Assembly (NCBI RefSeq): GCF_012927115.1
Contig: NZ_JABBFY010000001.1
Location: 1,364,001 to 1,428,000 of the forward strand
Reading direction: 5' to 3'
From: Sphingomonas sp. G-3-2-10
GTDB lineage: Bacteria; Pseudomonadota; Alphaproteobacteria; Sphingomonadales; Sphingomonadaceae
DNA: 64,000 nucleotides
In this document: piece after piece, positions 50,301 to 61,074 of the stretch
Layout: every line of letters starts with the position of its first letter
How positions within the stretch are numbered: the stretch's first letter is position 1
The notes under the pieces: generated by a model
The model's database searches: none
Seen by the model: the letters and a program-made list of their open reading frames with translations, nothing else
What the model was told of the DNA's origin: nothing
Translations under genes and position numbers: made by a program

Positions 50301-51890
50301 TTATCTCCGCATGAATTCGGGCGCGACGAGCATCAGCGCGACGCCCTGCCCCGGGCTTTCAGCCCGGGCGATGGCCTGTGCCGTCGAGGGGCTGAGTGCG
50401 CCGGGAAAGAGTTCGGCGGCGCGGGCACGGGCATCCAGCGTGTCGCGGGTGCGCTGGGCCATGCGCTCGGCGGCTTCGACGCGGCGCATGATCGCGTCGG
50501 GGCCGGCCCAGCTTGCCGCGACATCATCCCAGCCGGCGGGGGAACCGGGCTGCCACACCGGCTGGCCGAGCTGGCGCAGCAGATTCTGCGCGGCGAGCGG
50601 CTGAAGCTCGCGCGTGCCGAGCGCGCGGTAGGAAGCGATCGTCCAGTCCCACGGGGTACGGAACTTGGCGGGTTTGGGCGCCCAGGCCTCGGGGGCGTCG
50701 ATCAGCGCGCGGTAGAGCGACGGCAGATCGCCGCCGGTGGCGAGGAAGCTGCGTTCGAGTTTCGCGACCAGCGCCGGGGGCGGATCGTCTCCGGCGAAAT
50801 GCCGCGCGAGCTTGGTGGCGATATGCTTGGCGGTCGCGGGATGGGTCGCCAGCATGTCGAGCACCGCCGACGCCTGCGCATAGCCCTGTTGCGGCCATTG
50901 CTTGCCGAGGATCGTGCGCGCGCCGGGTTCGTGGATGCGATCGGCGAAGACGAAATCGCCCGGGTTGCCGTCGACGCCCGCGAACCGCGCGCCGGCGCCG
51001 CGTCCAAGGCCGGAAACGGTCCAGCCGGTCATGGCGCGGGCAAATTCGGTGACGTCGGCCTGGGTATAGACGGTGCGGACGCCCAGCGTGTGGAGCTCCA
51101 TGATCTCGCGCGCGAGATTTTCGTTGAGGCCGGGTTGCTGGCGCGCCTGACGGCGCTGGGCGACTTGCCCCGCAACGCTGTTCGGGCCGACCGACTGGGC
51201 CTGATCGAGATAAAGCAGCATCGCAGGATGCCGCTCGACCGCGAATAGCATGTCGCGGAACTTGCCGAGGACGTGCGGACGGACCGCATCGAACTCGAGC
51301 TGGCCGGAAAGGCCGACCACGGTGAGCTTGTCGGCCGACACCGCGAAATGGTTCGCCCAGAAATGCACCATCCGCTCGACGAACGGCGCGGGGGTATCGA
51401 GCGAGGCGAGACAACGGGCAGTGACCGCACCGGCATAATAGTCGCGGCCCTGACGACGGGCAAACTGACGCGCCTGCTGGACCGGATCGCGAGGCATATC
51501 CTGCCCCTCCGCCATCGGCATGTCCTGCATCGGCGCATTGCGGCGACGCATCGGGGCACCCGGCTCCGTTCCGTCCTGCATCGTCATTGCCGGATCGGTG
51601 CCGCTTGCGGCCGGCGGCGTATAACCCGCGGCGCGGCGGCGCTGCTGGCCGGGGCGCTGGGGCATGTCGCCAGACTGGCGGCGCTCGCGCTGCTGTTCGC
51701 GGACATCGGCGAGATAGTCGGCGAGGTTGCCCGCGATCACCGATGTCGACGGCAGCCCGGCGATAGGCGCAGGCCGGGCATCGTAACGGTCGAACTGGCC
51801 GGTAAGCCATCGCTTCGGATCGGTGACCGGAGGTTCGCCGGCGCGTACGCCGAGGCCGAAGCGATTGAGGGCGATGCTGGCGTCGGACAT
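50301..51890 (-). CDS. DUF1800 protein with Met-rich insert
   Basis: A 529-aa protein of the DUF1800 family. ALNRFGLGVRAGEP opens it. MVHFWANHFAVSADK, NENLAREIMELHTLGV, YTQADVTEFARAMTGWTVSG and TAKHIATKLARHFAGDDPP are the conserved blocks. Residues about 96-136 are a low-complexity insert with seven methionines within 31 residues. There is no obvious signal peptide. AGAGGA precedes the ATG. It leads the DUF1800-DUF1501 unit. Confidence 0.9.
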   Translation of the reverse strand: MSDASIALNRFGLGVRAGEPPVTDPKRWLTGQFDRYDARPAPIAGLPSTSVIAGNLADYLADVREQQRERRQSGDMPQRPGQQRRRAAGYTPPAASGTDPAMTMQDGTEPGAPMRRRNAPMQDMPMAEGQDMPRDPVQQARQFARRQGRDYYAGAVTARCLASLDTPAPFVERMVHFWANHFAVSADKLTVVGLSGQLEFDAVRPHVLGKFRDMLFAVERHPAMLLYLDQAQSVGPNSVAGQVAQRRQARQQPGLNENLAREIMELHTLGVRTVYTQADVTEFARAMTGWTVSGLGRGAGARFAGVDGNPGDFVFADRIHEPGARTILGKQWPQQGYAQASAVLDMLATHPATAKHIATKLARHFAGDDPPPALVAKLERSFLATGGDLPSLYRALIDAPEAWAPKPAKFRTPWDWTIASYRALGTRELQPLAAQNLLRQLGQPVWQPGSPAGWDDVAASWAGPDAIMRRVEAAERMAQRTRDTLDARARAAELFPGALSPSTAQAIARAESPGQGVALMLVAPEFMRR

Positions 51891-52109
51891 GGCCGGGTCC
51901 TCTGGTAACGATGCGAAAGAGTGGAACGCACTTGTCGCAGAAGTGTGTCATGCCGCCCGGATCGTCGCGCGGAACAGTCTGCTCGCCGATTGCGCCGGGC
52001 GCAATCGTCACCGGCGTGCTTTGCGATTGCCGCTTATGCTGCGGCGCAACATTCTCGCGCACAGGCAGAGGATGCAGGTCTGGCTCTCATCGAACCGAGG
52101 GAGATAGAC
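51891..52109. other. Divergent spacer, DUF1800 / small secreted gene
   Basis: No gene is seen. It must hold promoters in both directions. I found no convincing sigma70 or GGAAC-N16-GTT site. Confidence 0.3.
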
Positions 52110-52394
52110 ATGATCAGAATTCTTTTCGCCGCAGCCGGCCTCACGATCGCTTTCGCCGCGCCTGCCTATGCGCAGGACGGCAAGACCAGCTTCGTCCGCG
52201 ACGGCGTGGATTACAGCTACACCACGAAGAAGGTCGGCCAGATCACGGTGATCGAAGGGCGGACGTCGCCGGGCGGGGAATTCCGGCTGGAAGTGCGCGA
52301 CGGGCGCGTGCGCGGCACGATGAACAGCCAGCCGGTCAGCTTCACCGTGCCGGTGCGCAAGCCCGCCGCCGGTCAGGTCGCTTCGACGCGTTGA
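52110..52394 (+). CDS. Small secreted protein
   Basis: A 94-aa protein with a signal peptide (MIRILFAAAGLTIAFAAPAYAQ). The mature part of about 72 residues is predicted to be beta-rich (FVRDGVDYSYTTKKVGQITV, EFRLEVRDGRVRGTMN). The family is not recognised. GAGGGAG lies six bases before the ATG. A terminator follows. Confidence 0.75.
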   Translation: MIRILFAAAGLTIAFAAPAYAQDGKTSFVRDGVDYSYTTKKVGQITVIEGRTSPGGEFRLEVRDGRVRGTMNSQPVSFTVPVRKPAAGQVASTR

Positions 52395-52403
52395 GTTCGT
52401 GAG

Positions 52404-52430
52404 GGACGCCGCACCGCGCGGCGTCCTTCA
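52404..52430 (+). terminator. Terminator after small secreted gene
   Basis: GGACGCCG (52404-52411) pairs with CGGCGTCC (52419-52426), then TTCA. It lies between convergent genes and touches the dgt stop. Confidence 0.65.
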
Positions 52431-53594
52431 GAACGCGTCGGGCAAGTCGACCGGGCCGTAAATCTCGACATAGCGATTGATCGCATAGCGATCAGTCATG
52501 CCGGCGATGAAATCGGCGATGTGGCGGCTGCGCGCAGGGTCCTCCGGGGGGAGCGCGTCGCGCCATTCGGCCGGCATCCGCGCCGGCTCGGCCGCATAGG
52601 CGGCGAACAGGCCCGCGACGATGCGGCGGGCTGCATCGGCAGCCTCAAGCTGGCTCTGGTGGTGGTAGAGATTGGCGTACATGAAACGCTTCAGCCCGCG
52701 TTCGGCATCGCGCATCCCGTCCGAGAAGCCGGCCAGCGCCTTGCCGGCCGCGCGGACATCGGCGACCGAGCCGACGCCTGCTTCCGCCACGCGCGCGGCG
52801 GTAGCCGCGATCAGATCGTTGACCATCTCGCCAATCTGGGCGCGGACCATCTCGCCGATCAGCCGCTTCGGCGCCACGCGGGGATAGCGCGCCTCGACCT
52901 TGGCCCACCCCGAAGCGATCATCGGCACTGCGAGCAGTTGATCCAGCGTCAGCAGACCCGCGCGCAGCCCATCGTCGATATCGTGATTGTCATAGGCGAT
53001 GTCGTCGGCCAGCGCAGCGACCTGCGCCTCAAGCGAAGGCCAGCTGGTCAGCTCCATGCCGAACGCGGCGTCGACTTCGGCCAGCGCCCATTGCGGATGA
53101 CGGACCGGGCCATTGTGCTTGGCCAGCCCCTCCAGCGTATCCCAGGTCAGGTTTAGCCCGTCCCATGCCGGATAGGGCCGCTCCAGCGTGGTCAGCACCC
53201 GCAGCGTATGCCCATTATGATCGAACCCGCCCTGCCCGGTCAGCGCTTCCTTCAGCGCATCCTCGCCCGCATGGCCGAACGGCGGATGGCCGATATCGTG
53301 CGCGAGGCACAGCGCTTCGGTCAGATCCTCGTTCAGCCCCAATGCTCTTGCGATCGTGCGGCCGATCTGCGCGACTTCCAGGCTATGGGTCAGGCGGACA
53401 CGGAAATGATCGCCGTCGGGCGCCATGAAGACCTGGGTCTTGTGGCGCAGGCGCCGGAAGGCGATCGAATGGATGATTCGGTCGCGATCGCGCTGGAAGG
53501 CGTCGCGAGGCCCCCGCGCGGTCCCGTTCTGTTCTTCGTGAAGGCGGCCGCGGCTAATCTCGGGCGTACATGCCCATGACGCCTGCGCGCTCAA
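52428..53594 (-). CDS. dgt: Deoxyguanosinetriphosphate triphosphohydrolase-like protein
   Basis: A 388-aa HD-domain dNTPase. [43 protein letters not shown] leads into the HD motifs [27 protein letters not shown] and [14 protein letters not shown]. Type-2 members of this length hydrolyse several dNTPs. The start is a TTG (53592-53594) that gives the family-typical [14 protein letters not shown]-terminus. Confidence 0.93.
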   Translation of the reverse strand: MSAQASWACTPEISRGRLHEEQNGTARGPRDAFQRDRDRIIHSIAFRRLRHKTQVFMAPDGDHFRVRLTHSLEVAQIGRTIARALGLNEDLTEALCLAHDIGHPPFGHAGEDALKEALTGQGGFDHNGHTLRVLTTLERPYPAWDGLNLTWDTLEGLAKHNGPVRHPQWALAEVDAAFGMELTSWPSLEAQVAALADDIAYDNHDIDDGLRAGLLTLDQLLAVPMIASGWAKVEARYPRVAPKRLIGEMVRAQIGEMVNDLIAATAARVAEAGVGSVADVRAAGKALAGFSDGMRDAERGLKRFMYANLYHHQSQLEAADAARRIVAGLFAAYAAEPARMPAEWRDALPPEDPARSRHIADFIAGMTDRYAINRYVEIYGPVDLPDAF

Positions 53595-53622
53595 GCGCCC
53601 CCTTCCCGAACGGAGATCATCG

Positions 53623-55347
53623 TCACTTGAGATCCAGCTTGTTGATTTTCTGACCCGGCTCGCTGGTGAAGACGAAGGCCGACATGCCCTCCTTCTTCAG
53701 AAGATTGACGAAGGTCTGCGCCTCGGCATTGGTCTTGAACGGGCCGGCCAGCAGGCGATTGGTCGCGCGCAACGGCGTCCACCAGGCCGATTTGCCACGG
53801 AACGCCGCCGGCGCTTCTTTGGCGAGGCGCTTCCATGTGGTCGGCAGCGTATCCTCGTTGGCGCCACCGGCGACCTGCACCCAGATCCGCTTGGGCTCGG
53901 CCGGGGGTTTGGGCTTGGGTGGTTCCTTCTTCTTGCCCTTTGCATCGGCAGCGGCAGGCGCAGCGGTGCGCGGCGGGGTGCGCGTAACGGCAGGCTTCGC
54001 CTTCGTCTCGGGCGGCGGGGAAGCGGTGGCCACGCGCATGGGCTCGGGTGCCGGCCGGCTGGCCGTGGGAACCACGGGTGGCACCGCCATCGCCAGAATC
54101 TCGGATTCGGGCACGTCGATATCGTCGACGATACCGGCAAGCGCAGGTGTCTCAAGACTGGGCCGCGCAGGGGTACGGCGCGGCCGTTCGATCGCCGATG
54201 CGGCCGGGCCACCGAAAACGTCGGCCGGCGTGCTGCCCATCGGCAGCGAGGCGATCTCGACGCGGCGGCGGCGCGGCGTTGGCGTGGGCGCCGGGACTTC
54301 CTGCACCAACTGCGGCGGCGGAGCGACGAATTGCGGCGGGGGCGGCAAGGGCGGGAGGCTTTCCTCGACCTGCTGGGGCACCGGGCGCGACGTGACCGGG
54401 GCAGCCGCGACTTCGGTCCTCGGGCGATCCCGCCGGGAACGGCGATCGCGCGCAGGCGCGGCGGCGGCGACCGAACTGGGGGGCGGCGCCGGAGTCGCAG
54501 CCGCGACCTGAACCGGCTTCGGCTCGGGCACATAGGGCGAAAGCTGCGGCGAGAGTTGCGCATCCGCCAGCCGCCCCGGGGTGCGTCCCATCTGGCCGAA
54601 ATGCACGGCATGGGCGCGGTCGCCCGGGGACATGTTCGGCAGGCGGCGGAAGAAGGGTGAAAGCGCCGCGCCCATATTGTTGGGCATCATGCTCGACGCG
54701 ATCCGCTCCGCGCCTGGAATATCGCCGTTCATCGCCAGGATGAACGCGCGGGCGCGCCACGCGGCACGATCGCTGCGCCGGAGCAGGCCGTCGATCACCC
54801 GCATCGCTTCTTCGGGCTTGCCGACGATACCGAGCGACAAGGCGAGACGGCGGAGCAGTTCATCGTCATTGCCGCGCACCAGCGCCTGACGATATTCGCG
54901 CTGGGCAAGATGCGGCGCACCCATCAGGTCATAGGCAAGGCCGCGATCCGAGGCATAATCCGCCATCGGCAAGCCGCGCTGCTCGGCCTGCTGGAACAAC
55001 AGCAGCGCTTCCCCAGGCCGTTCGAGCTTGACCAGCGCGGCGGCGCGGCCGGCGAAGATGCGGGGATTGTCGGGCTCCAGCTTCTCGGCGCGGGCGTAGA
55101 AGGCAAGCGCGGCGGAGGTGTCATCGAGCCGGTTGCTGATCGCCGCGGCGGAAAGCAGCGCGCGCATGTCGCGCGGGTCGACCGCGAGCGCGCGCATTTC
55201 TTCCGCCAGCCGGTCGGCATCGGGATTGGGCTGGGCAACGACTTCGCTGGTTTGGGCGAAGACAGGCACGGCAAAGCTGCCGGCGGCAAGGGCCAGCGCA
55301 ATTGCCGGGATATGGGAAAAGCGAATCCGGTTCATGGGCTCCCTCAC
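53623..55347 (-). CDS. TPR- and SPOR-domain exported protein
   Basis: A 574-aa exported protein. It has a signal peptide ([28 protein letters not shown]; an ATG four codons in, at 55335, may be the true start), TPR-like helical repeats over about residues 45-210, a long Pro/Ala/Arg linker (about 270-490), and a C-terminal SPOR domain ([22 protein letters not shown] to [16 protein letters not shown]). It is likely periplasmic and septum-associated. It lies between dgt and ftsZ on the same strand. Confidence 0.87.
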   Translation of the reverse strand: MREPMNRIRFSHIPAIALALAAGSFAVPVFAQTSEVVAQPNPDADRLAEEMRALAVDPRDMRALLSAAAISNRLDDTSAALAFYARAEKLEPDNPRIFAGRAAALVKLERPGEALLLFQQAEQRGLPMADYASDRGLAYDLMGAPHLAQREYRQALVRGNDDELLRRLALSLGIVGKPEEAMRVIDGLLRRSDRAAWRARAFILAMNGDIPGAERIASSMMPNNMGAALSPFFRRLPNMSPGDRAHAVHFGQMGRTPGRLADAQLSPQLSPYVPEPKPVQVAAATPAPPPSSVAAAAPARDRRSRRDRPRTEVAAAPVTSRPVPQQVEESLPPLPPPPQFVAPPPQLVQEVPAPTPTPRRRRVEIASLPMGSTPADVFGGPAASAIERPRRTPARPSLETPALAGIVDDIDVPESEILAMAVPPVVPTASRPAPEPMRVATASPPPETKAKPAVTRTPPRTAAPAAADAKGKKKEPPKPKPPAEPKRIWVQVAGGANEDTLPTTWKRLAKEAPAAFRGKSAWWTPLRATNRLLAGPFKTNAEAQTFVNLLKKEGMSAFVFTSEPGQKINKLDLK

Positions 55348-55431
55348 CCTACACCGCGCGAACGCTGAACCGAAAATGACGGCGCGCCCAAGGCTCGGTG
55401 GAACGAGCCGTGGGCGCGCCGGACGTATCGG

Positions 55432-56964
55432 TTACTGGTTGTTCTGGCTGCGCAGGAAGCGCGGAATGTCCAGCGGATCCTTGTCGTCGTCATCGTCCGA
55501 CTTGTTGCCGCCGCGCGCGGCCGAAGCCATGCGCTCGAACAGGGTGCCACCCGACTTGCGCTCGGGCTTCGGCGCGGGCGGAGCGGCGGGAGCCTCATCC
55601 GCGTCGTCCGAAGTCAGCCAACGGCGGCGGCTACCGAGTTCCGGCGACGGGGCCTGAGGCGGCTGGATCGAGAAGTCCTCGGCCGGCTCGGGAGCCCCCA
55701 TCGCGACTTCGGAACCGAGCAGCAGTTCGTCCGACTCTTCCTCGACCGGGGCCGGCTCGGCCGCGACTTCGGGTTCATAGGCTTCGGGGATGCTCGGCGC
55801 AGCTTCGACGGCTTCCGGCTCGCGATCGGCGAAGGTCAGCGGTTCCGGCTCGGAGAAGCCAGGTTCGGCAACCGGAGCAGGTTCCTCGGCAACCGGCGCA
55901 GTGGTCGCGACGGGTGCTTCGGCCGCGGGGCGGCGCGGGCTGGCAAAGCTGAACACGCGCGGCTGCTCGGCGGCAACCGGCTTCGCGGCGGCCTGCGCAT
56001 CGGCATCGATGCCGGTCGCGACGACCGAGACCCGGATCTTGCCGTCCAGTTCGGTGTTGAACGCCGAACCCCAGATGATGTTCGCATCGGGATCGACCAG
56101 TTCGCGGATGTGGTTCGCGGCTTCGTCGATTTCGAGCAGGCGCATGTCCTCGCCGCCGGTGATCGAAACGATCACGCCCTTGGCGCCGTTCATCGACACA
56201 CCATCGAGCAGCGGATTGGCGATCGCCTTCTGCGCGGCAACGATGGCGCGGTCGTCGCCATCGGCTTCGCCGGTGCCCATCATCGCCTTGCCCATTTCCT
56301 GCATCACTGCACGGATATCGGCGAAGTCGAGGTTGATGAGGCCGGGCATGACCATCAGATCGGTGATGCCGCGAACGCCCTGCTGGAGGACCTCGTCGGC
56401 CATCTCGAACGCTTCCTTGAAGGTCGTGTTCGCGTTGGCGATCAGGAACAAGTTCTGGTTCGGAATGACGATCAGCGTGTCGACATATTTCTGCAGCTCG
56501 TCGATGCCGGCCTCGGCGCTCTGCGCGCGTCGCTTGCCTTCGAACGCGAACGGCTTGGTCACGACGCCCACGGTCAGGATGCCCATGTCACGCGCCATCT
56601 TGGCGATGACGGGCGCCGCACCGGTGCCGGTGCCGCCGCCCATGCCGGCCGCGATGAACACCATGTGCGCGCCCTCGAGCGCCTTCTGCACCTGATCGAT
56701 CGTCTCTTCGGCGGCGGCGCGGCCGATCTCCGGACGCGACCCCGCGCCCAGACCCTGGGTGATCTTCGCACCCAGCTGGATGCGATGTCCGGCGCTCGAC
56801 TGCTTCAGCGCCTGCGCGTCGGTGTTCGCGACGAGGAATTCCACGCCCTGAACGTCGGCGCGGATCATGTTCGCGATCGCGTTTCCGCCCGCGCCGCCGA
56901 CGCCGATCACGGTGATCTTGGGCGTCAGATCGTCCACGTCGGGCGGCAGAAAATCGATACTCAT
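55432..56964 (-). CDS. ftsZ: Cell division protein FtsZ
   Basis: A 510-aa tubulin homologue. [14 protein letters not shown] and the GTP loop [10 protein letters not shown] are present, with the T7 loop [10 protein letters not shown]. After residue 320 there is a Pro/Glu/Ala-rich linker of about 170 residues, longer than in E. coli as usual in alphaproteobacteria. It ends in the conserved peptide [10 protein letters not shown] that binds FtsA and other partners. Last gene of the dcw operon. Confidence 0.98.
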   Translation of the reverse strand: MSIDFLPPDVDDLTPKITVIGVGGAGGNAIANMIRADVQGVEFLVANTDAQALKQSSAGHRIQLGAKITQGLGAGSRPEIGRAAAEETIDQVQKALEGAHMVFIAAGMGGGTGTGAAPVIAKMARDMGILTVGVVTKPFAFEGKRRAQSAEAGIDELQKYVDTLIVIPNQNLFLIANANTTFKEAFEMADEVLQQGVRGITDLMVMPGLINLDFADIRAVMQEMGKAMMGTGEADGDDRAIVAAQKAIANPLLDGVSMNGAKGVIVSITGGEDMRLLEIDEAANHIRELVDPDANIIWGSAFNTELDGKIRVSVVATGIDADAQAAAKPVAAEQPRVFSFASPRRPAAEAPVATTAPVAEEPAPVAEPGFSEPEPLTFADREPEAVEAAPSIPEAYEPEVAAEPAPVEEESDELLLGSEVAMGAPEPAEDFSIQPPQAPSPELGSRRRWLTSDDADEAPAAPPAPKPERKSGGTLFERMASAARGGNKSDDDDDKDPLDIPRFLRSQNNQ

Positions 56965-57081
56965 TGCGTGGTCTCCCCTCGCGCTTCCGGACTCGACCGG
57001 CCTGCGCGCGTTATCGGTTTGTTTGATGCACCAACGCCCGCACTGACTCTAGTGCAAACAAGCAGGCGCTGTCTCATTTCT
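56965..57081 (-). promoter_or_regulatory. ftsA-ftsZ spacer with inverted repeat
   Basis: This 117-bp gap is much longer than the overlaps in the rest of the operon, so an additional ftsZ promoter is likely. TTGTTTGATGCAC and GTGCAAACAA form an imperfect inverted repeat around 20 bp (about 57018-57062). No standard promoter boxes could be fixed. Confidence 0.4.
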
Positions 57082-58341
57082 TCAATAATTCGCCCGAAAC
57101 GCGGCCAACAGTCGTGAAAACACGGCACGAGGACTGGCGCGCGTCACCATCTGATGGGTCGGTTCGAGCGCGCGGAGATCGATCGGGTCGGATGCGGCGA
57201 AGCAGGCAAGCCCGGCGAGAGTCGCGAATCCCGGGCCGCTATGCGCCTCGGGCAGCGCGACCAGCCCCTTGGGCCGACCGACGCGCACCGTGCTGCCCAG
57301 CACCTGCTGCATGTAATCGGCAATGCCTTTCAGCTCGGCACCGCCGCCGGTGAGGACGATCTGGCGGCCCACCGCATCGCCCATGCCCAGCTTGGTGAGT
57401 TCCTTCTGGATTTCCGGGATCAGCCGTTCGAGCCGCTGGCGGATCACGGCGATCAGCTGCGCCTTGGTGATGCGGGTGCCTTCGGCGCCTTCCTCAGGGC
57501 TGGCATGTACCACGTCGATCATGTCGTGATTGTCGCGCGGGCTGATGTTCGCCGAACCATAGAAGCATTTGGTCCGCTCGGCCCAGCTGCGCGCGGTGCC
57601 GAAGGCCGAAGCGATATCATCGGTGATGTCGGCCGAACCGATCGGGATCGAGGCCAAGCCCGAGAGGACACCGCCCTGGAACACCGAGACATTGGTGACG
57701 CCCGCGCCGATCTCGACCAGCGCCACGCCCAAGTCGCGCTCCTCGTCAGTGAGGCAGGCCAGCCCCGTCGCGAGCGGCGCGGCGATGATCGACCGCACTT
57801 CGAGATGCGCCGAGCGGACGCACAGATCGAGATTGCGCACCGGCGAGCCCTCGGTGGCGACCACATGGATATCGACGCCGAGCCGGTCGGCATGGAGGCC
57901 GATCGGCCGCTTCACTCCGGCAAGGCCGTCGACCGAATAGCGCATCGGCTGAGCATGGAGGACCATCTTGCCCTGCGGATTGATCGCGTCGCGGCCGGCC
58001 TTCAGCAGTTCGTCGATGTCCGACTGTTCGACGCGGTGGCCGCCCAGATCGGCTTCCAGCTTGACGATATCCGACAGCAGCCCGCCCGCCGAGAAACTGA
58101 CCCAGACATTCTCGATATTGGTGCCAGCGATGCGCTCAGCCTGCTCGACGGCTTCGCGGATGGCGAGCTCGGTTGCATGCATGTCGGCGACATAGCCGCG
58201 CTTCACGCCGCGACTCTCGCGCTGGCCGGTGCCGAGCACGACGAGCTGCCCGTCATCGGTACGCTGGGCGATCAGCGCCGAAACCTTGGACGATCCGACG
58301 TCGAGCGCGGTGATGAGACCTTCGGGTGCTGCTTTCGCCAT
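57082..58341 (-). CDS. ftsA: Cell division protein FtsA
   Basis: A 419-aa actin-like protein. LITALDVGSSKVSALIAQ is the phosphate-1 motif, and LVEIGAGVTNVSVFQGG is phosphate-2. The 1C subdomain follows residue 85. RQIVLTGGGAELKGI is the adenosine motif, and a C-terminal amphipathic helix (PRAVFSRLLAAFRANY) serves as membrane anchor. It links FtsZ to the membrane. Confidence 0.97.
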   Translation of the reverse strand: MAKAAPEGLITALDVGSSKVSALIAQRTDDGQLVVLGTGQRESRGVKRGYVADMHATELAIREAVEQAERIAGTNIENVWVSFSAGGLLSDIVKLEADLGGHRVEQSDIDELLKAGRDAINPQGKMVLHAQPMRYSVDGLAGVKRPIGLHADRLGVDIHVVATEGSPVRNLDLCVRSAHLEVRSIIAAPLATGLACLTDEERDLGVALVEIGAGVTNVSVFQGGVLSGLASIPIGSADITDDIASAFGTARSWAERTKCFYGSANISPRDNHDMIDVVHASPEEGAEGTRITKAQLIAVIRQRLERLIPEIQKELTKLGMGDAVGRQIVLTGGGAELKGIADYMQQVLGSTVRVGRPKGLVALPEAHSGPGFATLAGLACFAASDPIDLRALEPTHQMVTRASPRAVFSRLLAAFRANY

Positions 58342-58343
58342 GA

Positions 58344-59261
58344 CTACTCTTCCCCCTGAACATTCTCGGCGACCGGCGCCGCCGCGTCGAGTGCGGGTTT
58401 TGCCGGAGCCGGGCGGCGCTGGGCATAGATCGTCCCGCCGACCCGCATATCGAACCGCACAAAGCCGCGCCCCAGCAGGCGCTGCGTACCGTCATCTTCC
58501 GCGAAACGCTTGAGCGCGTCGGCGGCTTCCTTTTCGCCTTCGGGCAGCATCAGCCGCTCGCCGGTGTCGAAGGTCAGGTCCCAGCGGCGATTGCCGACCC
58601 AGCTCGATGCCTTGACCAGCGGCTTAAGCGCCGGGGCCGCCTCCATCAGGCGGCGGCGGGCATGTTCCTGCTTGTTCGCGCCCTCGCCCACCAGAAGTGG
58701 CAGATCTGGCATCGCATCGCGCGACACAGATTCCAGCGCGACGCCATTGGGATCGATCAACATCAGCACGCCGCGATTCTGCCAGACGGCGGCGGCTTCG
58801 CGTTCAACGACGTTGACCACCAGCGTATTCGGCAGGCGGCGCGAGACGCGCGCATCCTCGATCCACGGATATTGCAGCAGTCGCTCGCGGACCAGCTCGA
58901 GATCGACCAGCGGCATCGCGCGCGACTTCTGGTCAAGCGCGGCCTGATAGACGGTCATCTTGTCCATGTGCTTCAGACCGTAGGGATCGACCTGTTCGAC
59001 GCGGAAGCCCATCTCGCCGACCACCTCTGACGCAGCTACCCCGACCATGCCCGGCACGCCGAAAAAGCTCGCCACGCCCAGCGCAACCGCGCCGGTGACG
59101 CCGACGATGCCCCAGGTCGCGATCTTCTGCAGCGTCTCATGGCTGACCGGCAACGCGCTCATCGCCTGGTCGAGCAGGCCGGGCCCCTTCTTCTTGCGAA
59201 CCTGCTGCCGCTTCTTCGCGGGCGCGCGGGCCGGGGAACGGCGGACCGTCCGCTTCGTCAT
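58344..59261 (-). CDS. ftsQ: Cell division protein FtsQ
   Basis: A 305-aa protein: basic cytoplasmic tail (VRRSPARAPAKKRQQVRKKKG), one membrane helix (about residues 50-70), a POTRA domain (MGFRVEQVDPYGLKHMDKM) and an FtsQ beta domain (YPWIEDARVSRRLPNTLVVNVVEREAAAVWQ). The ATG at 59259-59261 overlaps the ddl stop; the longer frame would run back into ddl. Confidence 0.94.
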   Translation of the reverse strand: MTKRTVRRSPARAPAKKRQQVRKKKGPGLLDQAMSALPVSHETLQKIATWGIVGVTGAVALGVASFFGVPGMVGVAASEVVGEMGFRVEQVDPYGLKHMDKMTVYQAALDQKSRAMPLVDLELVRERLLQYPWIEDARVSRRLPNTLVVNVVEREAAAVWQNRGVLMLIDPNGVALESVSRDAMPDLPLLVGEGANKQEHARRRLMEAAPALKPLVKASSWVGNRRWDLTFDTGERLMLPEGEKEAADALKRFAEDDGTQRLLGRGFVRFDMRVGGTIYAQRRPAPAKPALDAAAPVAENVQGEE

Positions 59262-60178
59262 CCCAGCGCTTCCTCGACGATCCACTGGACCAGTTCGGGA
59301 TACGACATGCCGCAATAACGCGCCTGTTCGGGTACGAGGCTGAGCGGGGTCATGCCTGGCTGGGTATTGGTTTCGAGCAGGAACAGGCCGTCCACGCCCT
59401 GGCTGTCGTCCCAGCGAAAATCGGAGCGCGACGCGCCCTTGCAGCCGAGCAGCCGGTGCGCGTCGACCGCGAGCCGCATACAGGCATCGGTGATCTCGTC
59501 CGGGATCTGTGCGGGGAAGACATGCTCGGTCAGCCCCTCGGTATATTTGGAATCATAGTCGTAGAAGCCACTCTTGGGCTTCAACTCGGTCACGCCGAGC
59601 GCGCGGTCGCCAAGGACCGCTGTGGTCAGCTCGCGGCCCCGGATGAAGGGCTCGGCGAGCAGCTCGTCGAACTCCTGCCACGGCCCCTTGGCTTCGGGCG
59701 AGATCGGATTGCTGTAGTTGCTCTCGTTGGTGACGATCGCGACGCCGACCGAGGAACCTTCGTTGACCGGCTTGAGCACATAAGGGCGCGGCAGCGGGTC
59801 TTCGCGGTACAGGTCCTCGGTACGCACCATGCGGCCGCCGGGCATCGGGATGCCATGCGGCACCAGCGCCTGCTTGGTCAGCTGCTTGTCGATCGCGATC
59901 ACCGAGGTGACCAGGCCCGAATGGGTATATTTCAGGCCCATCAGATCGAGCATGCCCTGCACCGAGCCATCCTCGCCGGGCGAGCCGTGCAGCGCATTGA
60001 ACACGATATCGGGCTTCAGGCCGGCGAGCGTCACCGCGACATTGCGATCCATATCGACGCGCGTGACCCTGTGGCCAAGCGACTCCAGTGCGTCGGCGAC
60101 GCCGTTGCCCGACATCAGCGACACTTCGCGCTCGTTGGACCAGCCGCCCATCAGCACCGCAACGTGGAGCTTGCTCAC
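59258..60178 (-). CDS. ddl: D-alanine--D-alanine ligase
   Basis: A 306-aa ATP-grasp ligase making D-Ala-D-Ala. HVAVLMGGWSNEREVSLMSG, NALHGSPGEDGSVQGMLDL, VLKPVNEGSSVGV and FLLETNTQPGMT (Mg and substrate loop) are all present. The GTG start overlaps the murB stop as GTGA. Length matches DdlB. Confidence 0.97.
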   Translation of the reverse strand: MSKLHVAVLMGGWSNEREVSLMSGNGVADALESLGHRVTRVDMDRNVAVTLAGLKPDIVFNALHGSPGEDGSVQGMLDLMGLKYTHSGLVTSVIAIDKQLTKQALVPHGIPMPGGRMVRTEDLYREDPLPRPYVLKPVNEGSSVGVAIVTNESNYSNPISPEAKGPWQEFDELLAEPFIRGRELTTAVLGDRALGVTELKPKSGFYDYDSKYTEGLTEHVFPAQIPDEITDACMRLAVDAHRLLGCKGASRSDFRWDDSQGVDGLFLLETNTQPGMTPLSLVPEQARYCGMSYPELVQWIVEEALG

Positions 60179-61074
60179 TTCACGATCCCCACGCGCTGGA
60201 TTTCCCATTCGAGTTCGACCCCTGTTTTCGCTTTGACCTTCGCGCGGACTTCCTCGCCCAGCGCCTCGATATCCGCGCTGCTCGCCTCGCCGAGATTGAG
60301 CAGGAAGTTGGTATGTTTTTCGCTGACCTGCGCGTCGCCCTTGCGCAAGCCGCGGCAGCCGGCTTCATCCACCAGCTGCCACGCCTTGTGGCCCTGCGGG
60401 TTCTTGAAGGTCGATCCGCCGGTCTTGCTGCGCAGCGGCTGCGATTCCTCGCGCGCGGCGGCGATGCGGTCCATCTCGGCCTGGATCGCGACGGGCTCGC
60501 CGGGATGGCCGCGGAAGGTCGCCGAAACGACGATCGCGCCTTCGGGCAATTCGCTGTGGCGATAGGTGTAGCCGAGATCGGCAAGCGCCAGCGTGCGGCG
60601 TTCGCCCGAACGCAGGACGACGTCGCATTCGGTCAGGACGTTGCAGGTCTCGCGGCCATAGGCCCCGCCATTCATGCGCACGAAGCCGCCGACCGTGCCG
60701 GGGATCGAGCGGAGAAACTCGACGCCCGAAATGCCCGCATCGCGCGCCTTTGACGAAACGAGGATGCCCGACGCGCCGCCGCCGCAGCGCAGCGTGGTCG
60801 CGTCCAGTTGCTCGACGCTCGCAAAGGCCTTGCCGAGGCGGACCACGACGCCGGGCACCCCGCCATCGCGTACGATCATGTTCGACCCGAGGCCGAGCCC
60901 CATCACCGGAACGGCGGGATCGAGCTGGGCGAGGAAATCCGCGAGGTCGGAAACATCAGCCGGCTCGAACAGCCACTCGGCTGCGCCGCCGCTCTTGAAC
61001 CAGACGAGCGGCGCCAGCGGCGCGTTCGCCGTCAGTTTTCCACGGACCTTGGGGAGTTCGGCAACTGCCGTCAC
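60175..61074 (-). CDS. murB: UDP-N-acetylenolpyruvoylglucosamine reductase
   Basis: A 299-aa FAD enzyme. FKSGGAAEWLFEP, VMGLGLGSNMIVRDGG, SIPGTVGGFVRMNGGAYG and KTGGSTFKNPQGHKAW (catalytic Ser) are present. The start is a GTG at 61072-61074, which overlaps the stop of the small upstream gene; longer readings are buried in that gene. It reduces enolpyruvyl-UDP-GlcNAc to UDP-MurNAc. Confidence 0.96.
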   Translation of the reverse strand: MTAVAELPKVRGKLTANAPLAPLVWFKSGGAAEWLFEPADVSDLADFLAQLDPAVPVMGLGLGSNMIVRDGGVPGVVVRLGKAFASVEQLDATTLRCGGGASGILVSSKARDAGISGVEFLRSIPGTVGGFVRMNGGAYGRETCNVLTECDVVLRSGERRTLALADLGYTYRHSELPEGAIVVSATFRGHPGEPVAIQAEMDRIAAAREESQPLRSKTGGSTFKNPQGHKAWQLVDEAGCRGLRKGDAQVSEKHTNFLLNLGEASSADIEALGEEVRAKVKAKTGVELEWEIQRVGIVK

